Position numbers and translations under genes: made by a program. A DNA stretch of 43,351 nucleotides from SICB01 sp037132395 (GTDB taxonomy: Bacteria; Patescibacteriota; Saccharimonadia; CAILAD01; BJGX01), in contig JBAXPC010000002.1 in assembly GCA_037132395.1 (NCBI GenBank), positions 1 to 43,351 of the forward strand, in the 5' to 3' direction. The notes beneath the pieces were generated by a model that did not search any database, was not told the origin of the DNA, and was given only the letters and a program-made list of their open reading frames with translations. Shown here piece after piece: positions 32,729 through 39,108 of this stretch (within the stretch, counting starts at the first letter, position 1; the number at the start of each line of letters is the position of its first letter).

Positions 32729-34038
32729 GCTAGGTAAAACTCCTCGGTGTTAATGTTTTTATTTATTACGCCCATGGCTTTTAGCTGTTCTTTAAGGTTG
32801 GTCATCATCAATTGAGGTCCGCAGATCATGAAACTTGCGCCTGTAAGATCGGAGCTAGTCTTAAAGATATAATCAGCCGTCAAGAAGCCATTGGTGTTAG
32901 CTGTAAACGGGATGATAGTTAGGTTCGTTTTGAATCTGGCTATTTGCTTGAGTTTGGGCAAGTAGGCTGCTTCTTGGGCGGTTTTTGTAGAGTAATACAG
33001 GTCGACCCTCTGGCTATCGTCTAGCGCTTCAGCCATCGCTACGAAGGGAGTTATGCCTATCCCACCAGCAACCCAAATCTGACGACGGTTCAATATTACT
33101 TTATTAGAGAATGTACCATAGGGGCCATCAACCTTGATTTTGAGACCGACCTTAGCCTCGGCCATAAGCTTTGTGTAGTCGCCTAATGATTTGATACCAA
33201 ATTTTATAGCTGGCTCACCAGTATCGGTGCTTGCACCGCTCATACTAAAGGGGTGTGACTGTCCGAGAACTCCATCGGCTTCAGCCTTTATAAAAGCAAA
33301 CTGGCCTGGTAAATACGCCATAGGCTTGCCAATTGGAGTCAGCTTTAACTCATAAATATCACCAAAACTCGTTACGCTAGCTAGGCTGTACTGATAGTAT
33401 TTCGAAAAGTTACCGTGAAAAATCGAACGGTAAACATATACAACTCCTGCCAAGATTATCAATCCAAAAATATAGGCTTGCAGAGCTAACAGCCCAGAGT
33501 TAATACCTAGGTCGCTTGAGCCTACAAATATGGCGTGTATGCCACCAAAGAACAATAAGAGACCCAGTAGTCGTTGGGCTAATACAAATCTTTCGTATTT
33601 GACGTTCATATAAAGTGTGACCAGCATCAAGGCCGACATACTAAATAGAGTTATCGAGCCTAGGGCAGAAAATGGCGAGGCAAAACTTGGTTTCAAAAAT
33701 TCAAAAGCTGCCATCGGTGACGAAAGAAAGTACCGATACGCTATTGCTACCGGATGAATTAGCAGTAAAATATAGGCTAACGAACCTATGATATGGTGCG
33801 CTCGGTAAGTATTGTCGAGGCCCATAAAGAGCTTGTTGTATATCTTAAGACGGGCACTCAAAATAACATTCCAGGCAAATAAAGACATTCCAGCCAGGCC
33901 GGCTAATCTACCGATGTTATCAAATATTAGCTTTGGTGTATTCCATTGTGATGGCATCGCAGCTAGCCACAAAGCAACGGGGATAATTGCGACCAAAATT
34001 GTTATAAGCCAGCCAAGGTTTGTGTATCGATTGCGCAT
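32725..34038 (-). CDS. Ferric-reductase-like transmembrane flavocytochrome
   Basis: 437-residue oxidoreductase: six or so TM helices (1-205) with heme-ligand candidates His81/82, His95 and His168, then a FAD-binding domain (HPFSMSG at 262-268) and an NAD(P)-binding domain (GGIGITPF at 325-332; CGP at 406-408). It is expected to pass electrons from cytosolic NAD(P)H through FAD and heme across the membrane. The fourth canonical heme histidine (near 155) is replaced, so fewer than two hemes may bind. The downstream partner is the cytochrome b5 gene. Electron acceptor unknown; iron, oxygen species or methionine sulfoxide systems are possible. Confidence 0.88.
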   Translation of the reverse strand: MRNRYTNLGWLITILVAIIPVALWLAAMPSQWNTPKLIFDNIGRLAGLAGMSLFAWNVILSARLKIYNKLFMGLDNTYRAHHIIGSLAYILLLIHPVAIAYRYFLSSPMAAFEFLKPSFASPFSALGSITLFSMSALMLVTLYMNVKYERFVLAQRLLGLLLFFGGIHAIFVGSSDLGINSGLLALQAYIFGLIILAGVVYVYRSIFHGNFSKYYQYSLASVTSFGDIYELKLTPIGKPMAYLPGQFAFIKAEADGVLGQSHPFSMSGASTDTGEPAIKFGIKSLGDYTKLMAEAKVGLKIKVDGPYGTFSNKVILNRRQIWVAGGIGITPFVAMAEALDDSQRVDLYYSTKTAQEAAYLPKLKQIARFKTNLTIIPFTANTNGFLTADYIFKTSSDLTGASFMICGPQLMMTNLKEQLKAMGVINKNINTEEFYLA

Positions 34039-34048
34039 GTATTAGATC

Positions 34049-34054
34049 ATTATA
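34049..34054 (-). promoter_or_regulatory. -10 element of the flavocytochrome-cytochrome b5 operon
   Basis: TATAAT on the minus strand, 10 nt before the ATG at 34038; the predicted leader is 2-4 nt, with no Shine-Dalgarno. Confidence 0.5.
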
Positions 34055-34122
34055 TCAGATAGTAGCCTCTACCAACTACGGCTTTGGGGTGTATTGTTTA
34101 TCATATCGCTATTGCTTGGTGG

Positions 34123-34128
34123 TATAAT
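34123..34128 (+). promoter_or_regulatory. -10 element of the 56-residue protein gene
   Basis: TATAAT; the leader would be about 80 nt and ends with AAAGGAG 8 nt before ATG 34214. Confidence 0.5.
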
Positions 34129-34213
34129 TGTATTTGTATATTTTACAGACCTAAAGATGTAATAAGGATTGCTTTAGTAGAAAAATATAAACCAATCACA
34201 AAAGGAGTACCAA

Positions 34214-34384
34214 ATGTTAGAAAGATTACGAAACTTTTACAATAAGAACCGCATATCTGGTCAAAAGGTCAATGCCGAGCAGAATATCAGCAAGGCCAGC
34301 CGCGACAAAGAAACTGAAGAAACCTCGGAAGAAGTTTATAGCACCAAACAGTCCGAAGAAGATAGAAAAAAACCTCAGCACTAG
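34214..34384 (+). CDS. Small, highly charged protein (56 aa)
   Basis: Opens MLERLRNFYNKNRISGQK and continues with a Glu/Lys/Ser-rich, probably disordered tail (EETSEEVYSTKQSEEDRKK). No family recognised. AAAGGAG lies 8 nt upstream of the ATG and TATAAT further up, so both a promoter and a ribosome site support it despite its size. It lies between two unrelated units. Confidence 0.65.
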   Translation: MLERLRNFYNKNRISGQKVNAEQNISKASRDKETEETSEEVYSTKQSEEDRKKPQH

Positions 34385-34485
34385 CAAATGCCCTAAGCGA
34401 GCATTACAATTGACTTCTAAGCATATTTATGCTATTATATAGCTTCCAAAAAATCTTTGGATGTACCTACCATAGAGGTGATAAA

Positions 34486-34980
34486 GTGATAGACATCTAT
34501 GAGGCCATAAGAGAAAAGCAAGTAGTACGAAATTTCATCGTCTTTGTAGGCGAGGGAGTCGACTGGGAATCCTCGGTAACCGAGTTGGAAGCACTGCACG
34601 CCAGGGATATACCACCAAAGTTCGTCATGATCCCCAACTCAGACATACCGGGGATCGATGAGCACGGCGAGGATGGTCACCATGACATCTACGGTGCACT
34701 GTTCCACCACTTCGAGCTAACTGCAGCTCAGAAGAAGCTCTGGGAAGAAGGGCTGGTTGGTGACAAGGACTATGTCGACCCAGCCCAGCTGCTGAAAGCG
34801 GAACTGGACGCCAAGCATGGTATCGACCCGTTCAAGGTCTATGCCATGTCGTATCAGCCCCACGAGGGTTGCGACCATCTCGATGAGGAAGACGCCAATG
34901 GCGAATTCACCGACTGCATCGGTCAGTTCTTGACTCAAGTCTTCGCACTTGGCAATAGAATCAATGCCATTTCGGCATAG
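34486..34980 (+). CDS. Hypothetical protein, His/Asp-rich
   Basis: 164 residues, soluble, no recognised family. The GTG start at 34486 has GAGGTGAT 3-10 nt upstream; an in-frame ATG at 34429 overlaps the -10 region and lacks a ribosome site. The middle (DEHGEDGHHDIYG and FHHFE) and the late PHEGCDHLDEEDANG could bind metal. Codon choice looks somewhat richer in C- and G-ending codons than its neighbours, which may hint at separate origin or high expression. Confidence 0.65.
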   Translation: MIDIYEAIREKQVVRNFIVFVGEGVDWESSVTELEALHARDIPPKFVMIPNSDIPGIDEHGEDGHHDIYGALFHHFELTAAQKKLWEEGLVGDKDYVDPAQLLKAELDAKHGIDPFKVYAMSYQPHEGCDHLDEEDANGEFTDCIGQFLTQVFALGNRINAISA

Positions 34981-35022
34981 AAGATTATTTAAGCAGTCTG
35001 GCAATAGCTAGAGTGCACCAAG

Positions 35023-35052
35023 CCACCCTGAAATATGGGTGGTTTTTATTTT
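35023..35052 (+). terminator. Terminator after the His/Asp-rich protein gene
   Basis: CCACCC and GGGTGG with an 8-nt loop, followed by TTTTTATTTT. Confidence 0.85.
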
Positions 35053-35071
35053 ACAAACAGAAGTAAGAGTA

Positions 35072-35077
35072 TATAAT
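35072..35077 (+). promoter_or_regulatory. -10 element of the 110-residue protein gene
   Basis: TATAAT; a leader of about 60 nt ends in AAAGGAGG just before GTG 35145. Confidence 0.55.
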
Positions 35078-35144
35078 ACAGCTATCGAAACCCACAGCAC
35101 CTCATACAAAACAAATCACAAGCAACTGAGCCAAAGGAGGCGAT

Positions 35145-35477
35145 GTGTCTGGAGATTACAATAAAGCACTGCAGGCCTCTGAGGCCATCAGGGCGACCTA
35201 CACCCGTGAAAAGCTAAGTAAGAGCCCGACGCTGGTGGTCGAGTACTACCAAGCGCTCATTAAGCTCAGCGACAGCGGTGCACTAACGCCCAAGCAAGCC
35301 TGCTTTTTAATTGCCGATACGCTCGATCTGGAGTCAATTAGGCGCAATTACGACATCGAGTCTATTGCTATCGATGCTGGCTTACTTGAGCTTCCAGACA
35401 GGCATATCGATGGCGTGCCAGCCGAACGCTGGGAATTACTCAAAATCTGGATAGCCGAAATGCCATCCAATTATTAA
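35145..35477 (+). CDS. Small hypothetical protein, paralogue of the 43002 gene
   Basis: 110 residues, mostly helical. YYQALIKLSDSGALTPKQA and the C-terminal LPDRHIDGVPAERWELL closely match the protein at 43002, so it belongs to a local family of unknown function. GTG at 35145 has AAAGGAGG 4 nt upstream; an ATG at 35143 is out of frame. Own promoter and terminator. Confidence 0.7.
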   Translation: MSGDYNKALQASEAIRATYTREKLSKSPTLVVEYYQALIKLSDSGALTPKQACFLIADTLDLESIRRNYDIESIAIDAGLLELPDRHIDGVPAERWELLKIWIAEMPSNY

Positions 35478-35508
35478 TAAGCTGGTTATAACGACCAGCT
35501 TATTTTAC
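35476..35508 (+). terminator. Terminator after the 110-residue protein gene
   Basis: Perfect 11-bp stem AATAAGCTGGT / ACCAGCTTATT with a 7-nt loop; the T-run after it is short, but the stem itself ends in T. Confidence 0.85.
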
Positions 35509-35633
35509 TTATAGCTTTTCCTGAAGTAGCTATCAAGCTGCACAGAATCCCTTACTGCTTATGCATTTTCTATTGAATATCACATAAGCTGGTGCTAAGA
35601 TTTAAGTATGATAGTTAATACAAACCTACTCTG

Positions 35634-36341
35634 ATGGATATCAATAGGTTCACTGGAGATGAATCAAATGGCCTCGCACTAGCTTCTATTTTGCTAAGAG
35701 CCGAGGAAGATGCCGCCAAGAATAAAGAATTACAAGAAGAAATAGCGGATCTACAAAAAAGACTTGATCTTGATGCATTCACTGGGCTGCTTAATAAGCA
35801 GGCGTTTAACCGTGAGCTGGGTAGAAGAGTAGATATCAGCATCACAACTGGTGAACCTGTGGCGCTGGCCTTTCTAGATATCGACTTTTTTAAGCAAGTT
35901 AATGACACTCTTGGCCATGATATAGGAGACGAGCTAATACTAGCACTTTCAACTAGACTTAGAGATGGCGATGCATACGTAATCGGACCTACCGTCCTCC
36001 ATAGCACTGACCCAGCAGGCTCCAGGCAAGGAAGGCTTGGCGGCGATGAATTTGGAGTTCTCGCATCGCTTACGCAGAGAGACCAGGATAGAGATACCAA
36101 CAACACCCCGCTGTCACCCGAGCAAAGATTTGAGGGATTTAAATCTCATATCTTGAAGCTGTGCCAAGAGTTTATAGGAGCTCATCCTGAGATTAAAAAG
36201 ATGGTACCAGGTTTTGATATAAGCGTTGGTTTTGCTAGCTCCACGGGCATCGAGGGCACAGCTACATCCGAAGCTCTAGTCAGAGCTGCAGATCAAGATA
36301 TGTACAAAGCAAAAGGACGCAACAAAGCCAACCCCAGTTAG
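35634..36341 (+). CDS. Diguanylate cyclase (GGDEF domain)
   Basis: Makes cyclic di-GMP from two GTP. The 235-residue product has a short coiled coil (about 23-45) that could dimerise it, then the GGDEF domain: FTGLLNKQAFNRE, FLDIDFFKQVND and the active-site GGDEF at 136-140. There is no sensor domain or TM. An insertion (VIGPTVLHSTDPAGSRQG) precedes the active site and the RxxD inhibitory site is absent. TATGAT at 35607 is a possible -10. No EAL or HD-GYP phosphodiesterase is in the window. Confidence 0.92.
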   Translation: MDINRFTGDESNGLALASILLRAEEDAAKNKELQEEIADLQKRLDLDAFTGLLNKQAFNRELGRRVDISITTGEPVALAFLDIDFFKQVNDTLGHDIGDELILALSTRLRDGDAYVIGPTVLHSTDPAGSRQGRLGGDEFGVLASLTQRDQDRDTNNTPLSPEQRFEGFKSHILKLCQEFIGAHPEIKKMVPGFDISVGFASSTGIEGTATSEALVRAADQDMYKAKGRNKANPS

Positions 36342-36479
36342 TAACCACTAGGCTACTTAAGGCTGCTTACATTATATTACTTTTATTGCAGAATGAGCTG
36401 TTCTAGCTGAGATTGTGTATTGATTAGATTTAGAGTTATTAGACACTAACGACTAACAATGTAGTATAGTAGCTATAAT

Positions 36480-37121
36480 ATGAATACCAACCTCCCCAAT
36501 TACGCTTTTATTGATAGCCAAAACCTCAATCTCGGCATTCGATCGCAGGGCTGGAAACTCGACCACCGCAAGCTGCGTCTGTACCTCAAAAACAAGTACA
36601 ACATCGAGAAAGCCTTTATATTTATTGGTCATGTTACCGACAACCAAAGCCTCTACGACGAGCTCGAGCAGGCTGGTTTTATAATGGTTTTTAAGCCAAC
36701 TGTTGGCTATATGGAAAACGGCAAAGAGATCGTTAAAGGTAATGTCGATGCCGAGCTAGTTTTACATGCCGCCGCCATTGAGTACAACAATTACAATAAA
36801 GCGGTCATCATTACCGGCGATGGCGACTTTAATTGCCTCATCGAATATTTGAGCCAAAAAGGCAAATTGCTTAATCTTTTAGTCCCAAGCGACAGGTTCT
36901 CGAAATTACTAAGTAGCCACACCAAAAAAATTGTCAAAATGAGCGAGCTACGTAGTAAGCTCGAGCTACGGGCACGAAAGCGCAAGCCGACACCCGCGAA
37001 TACTCCGAATCCGACTCCGAATCCGACAAGCACTGCTGCGCCGCAAGACCAGCCAAAGCAGCCTTTCAAGCCTAATAACCAACCTAAACCCCAAGATAAT
37101 ATTCAGAATACGCCTCGATAA
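36480..37121 (+). CDS. NYN-domain (LabA/DUF88-like) predicted ribonuclease
   Basis: 213 residues. The PIN-like NYN fold covers about 5-160 with conserved acidic residues Asp12 (FIDSQN), Asp90 (KGNVDAEL), Asp114 and Asp116 (TGDGDF), all in metal-binding positions. The C-terminal tail (about 165-213) is basic, then Pro/Asn/Gln-rich with short PNPT repeats, likely disordered and possibly RNA-contacting. TATAGT lies 9 nt before the ATG. Confidence 0.88.
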   Translation: MNTNLPNYAFIDSQNLNLGIRSQGWKLDHRKLRLYLKNKYNIEKAFIFIGHVTDNQSLYDELEQAGFIMVFKPTVGYMENGKEIVKGNVDAELVLHAAAIEYNNYNKAVIITGDGDFNCLIEYLSQKGKLLNLLVPSDRFSKLLSSHTKKIVKMSELRSKLELRARKRKPTPANTPNPTPNPTSTAAPQDQPKQPFKPNNQPKPQDNIQNTPR

Positions 37122-37152
37122 TTTAATTTAGTTTAATTTAAGCAAAAAAAAT

Positions 37153-37195
37153 AACCAGGAGTAGCTTTCGGTCGAAACCTTTGGCCTGCCTGGTT
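37153..37195. repeat. Inverted repeat in the 37122-37385 gap
   Basis: AACCAGG (37153-37159) and CCTGGTT (37189-37195) enclose 29 nt; on the minus strand the arm is followed by eight T. It looks like a minus-strand terminator, but no minus-strand gene is seen there. Confidence 0.4.
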
Positions 37196-37322
37196 TGGTG
37201 ATATATCCAATATACCAAAAGGCATAAGCAAGGTCAATACCCGCTTGCAATAACTGCTGTTTTTTAGGCTCATTAAAAAAAGAATTACCATCCTTCCTAA
37301 CATAAGTAGCCTTTTTTAAAGC

Positions 37323-37370
37323 TTATGATTGCTACAATCAAATCATAAAAGTGCTACAATCAAAGCATAA
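37323..37370 (+). promoter_or_regulatory. Direct and inverted repeats upstream of the SDR gene
   Basis: Two 18-bp direct repeats, one mismatch, at 37331-37348 and 37353-37370 (22-bp period), each containing TACAAT. TTATGATT (37323-37330) also pairs with AATCATAA (37341-37348). They may be tandem -10 elements or a regulator-binding site. Confidence 0.5.
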
Positions 37371-37385
37371 GGGAGTATGTTACGT

Positions 37386-38192
37386 ATGAATATCTCAGAC
37401 AAAGTTTTTGTAGTTACTGGCGCAGCTAGTGGCATCGGCAAAGAAATCACCATGGCACTATTGGCTAAAGGCGCCAAGGTCGCGGCCGTAGACCTCAAAG
37501 AAGAAACTCTAAAGGAGCTTAGTGAAGAGCTAGGCTCAAATAGCAAAAACATTAGTACCCACGCCCTTAGTGTTGCTGACAAAAAAGCCGTCGAGGCCTT
37601 GCCTGGCGAAGTTATTGCCAAGCTTGGGCAGATCGATGGCGTTATTAATAATGCCGGTATTATTCAGCCTTTTGTAAAAATCAACGACCTAGACTACGAA
37701 GCAATCGACAGAGTAATGGGTGTTAACTTTTATGGCACACTCTATATGCTAAAAGCCTTTTTACCAGTACTCCTCAAGCGGCCCGCAGCCCACATTGTAG
37801 ACATCTCTAGTATGGGCGGATTTTTGCCAGTACCAGGGCAGGCAGTTTATGGCGCATCGAAAGCCGCTGTAAAATTGCTTACCGAAGCCCTTCAAGTTGA
37901 GCTAATTGATACCAACGTCGGTGTGACGGTAGTATTTCCGGGGGCTACAAGTACCAATATAACTAAAAATTCTGGTGTCAAATCACCCATTAGCGAAGAG
38001 GCCGCCAAAAAAATCAAGATTCCGACCCAGTCGCCAAAAGATGTAGCTAAATTAGTTATTAAGGCCATCGAAACCAATCAGACACAGGTTTTTGCAGGCA
38101 AAGACTCGAAGTTTATGAACCGTCTGTACCGCCTCAGCCCGAGCTACGCCACAGGCCTGATTGCCAAACAAATGAAGTCGCTACTTAAGTAG
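37386..38192 (+). CDS. Short-chain dehydrogenase/reductase
   Basis: NAD(P)-dependent oxidoreductase of the classical SDR family, 268 residues. It has the cofactor motif TGAASGIG, NNAG, the catalytic Ser (ISSMGG) and YGASK. The C-terminal end with a basic hydrophobic segment (SPSYATGLIAKQMKSLLK) resembles SDRs acting on lipids or ketones, but the substrate is unknown. ATG 37386 is chosen over 37377 because GGGAG lies 10 nt before it and nearly touches the earlier one. Confidence 0.9.
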   Translation: MNISDKVFVVTGAASGIGKEITMALLAKGAKVAAVDLKEETLKELSEELGSNSKNISTHALSVADKKAVEALPGEVIAKLGQIDGVINNAGIIQPFVKINDLDYEAIDRVMGVNFYGTLYMLKAFLPVLLKRPAAHIVDISSMGGFLPVPGQAVYGASKAAVKLLTEALQVELIDTNVGVTVVFPGATSTNITKNSGVKSPISEEAAKKIKIPTQSPKDVAKLVIKAIETNQTQVFAGKDSKFMNRLYRLSPSYATGLIAKQMKSLLK

Positions 38193-38250
38193 CTCGCAAT
38201 TTGATACCTAACATTAGTAAGTCAGCTATTATTTAGTACTAATAACAAAA

Positions 38251-38276
38251 GCAGCGAATATAATTATCCGCTGCTT
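38251..38276. terminator. Bidirectional terminator between SDR and the Thr/Pro-rich protein gene
   Basis: AAGCAGCG and CGCTGCTT form a stem around an A/T-rich loop. On the minus strand TTTTGTT follows, so it best serves the minus-strand gene. Confidence 0.6.
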
Positions 38277-38287
38277 ATTGCTGTTAG

Positions 38288-38959
38288 TTATTGTGTGGCG
38301 GCAGGAGTGGTTGGAGTCGTTGTTGATGCTGGGGTAGTCGTTGTTGATGCTGGAGTAGTCGTTGTTGATGCTGGAGTCGTTGTTGATGCTGGGGTAGTTG
38401 CTGCCGTTGTACCACAGGTGATCTTATTGGCTTCTTCTTTTGAGACGACGAACATTATTAAGCTTATCATCTGGTCGGTATCACCAGCTTTCGGTCTTTG
38501 CAAGACAATATCGAAGTGATTAACTGGGTTGTCTGTAGTAAGTGCTAATAGTGTTTTCGAGAACTGATCAGGATTTTTTAAGAGCCCGTTGACGCCTAGT
38601 GAGTACTCAATAGCGATTACTTCGCTGTTTCGCACATCGAAGATTGGGCCGGCAGGGATGTTTTTGGGCTCAATATACTGCTTGCCTCGACCAGGAATAC
38701 ATTCGTTAAGCACAATAGCCTCTTTGGGGAGGTTGATCGGCTTAGCGACCACTACAGCCACTTTGGCTGTTTCTTTATTTTGCTTGCCTATTAAAAACGC
38801 ACCAAAAGTCGATGCTGCAAATAGTGCTAAAATCGACACAATTATTAATATTTTGTTAATATTAGATTTTTTAGGTTGCGGAGCCTGATTCATGGGACCT
38901 GAGCTTATGGGGCCTGCACCGGCATTGCCGATGTTGTTGTTGTTGTTATTATTATCCAT
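38288..38959 (-). CDS. Membrane protein with Asn-run and Thr/Pro-rich tail
   Basis: 223 residues: an N-terminal run of seven Asn, a short Gly/Pro segment, one TM (about 36-58), a beta-rich extracytoplasmic domain (about 75-175, with VRNSEVIAIEYSLG and HFDIVLQRPKAGD) and a Thr/Pro/Ala/Ser tail of repeated PASTTT units. No family recognised. ATG 38959 is chosen because TATAAT ends 7 nt before it; the frame extends to 39016 through the promoter. Confidence 0.75.
   Translation of the reverse strand: MDNNNNNNNIGNAGAGPISSGPMNQAPQPKKSNINKILIIVSILALFAASTFGAFLIGKQNKETAKVAVVVAKPINLPKEAIVLNECIPGRGKQYIEPKNIPAGPIFDVRNSEVIAIEYSLGVNGLLKNPDQFSKTLLALTTDNPVNHFDIVLQRPKAGDTDQMISLIMFVVSKEEANKITCGTTAATTPASTTTPASTTTTPASTTTTPASTTTPTTPAATQ
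38319..38399 (-). repeat. 21-bp tandem repeats coding the Thr/Pro tail
   Basis: Four copies (one shortened to 18 bp) of a unit with GTTGTTGATGCTGG as read on the plus strand; in-frame inside the 38288 gene. Confidence 0.85.
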
Positions 38960-38966
38960 AAGCTTT

Positions 38967-38972
38967 ATTATA
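38967..38972 (-). promoter_or_regulatory. -10 element of the Thr/Pro-rich protein gene
   Basis: TATAAT on the minus strand, 7 nt before ATG 38959; leaderless arrangement. Confidence 0.6.
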
Positions 38973-39108
38973 GTAGTATGTTTACTATTGTCAACAGCTA
39001 TAATCAAAATAAGCAATACAACCCGTTGCGGGCGTTATTGGCTTCTATATTATTGTCTCGCGCTGCAGTAGAACCACGAGTGCAAACTTTAAAGCACAAT
39101 ACACTATA

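Noticed and set aside
35615..36106. 163-codon minus-strand frame
   Set aside because: Antisense to the GGDEF gene; Ser/Leu-rich shadow translation.
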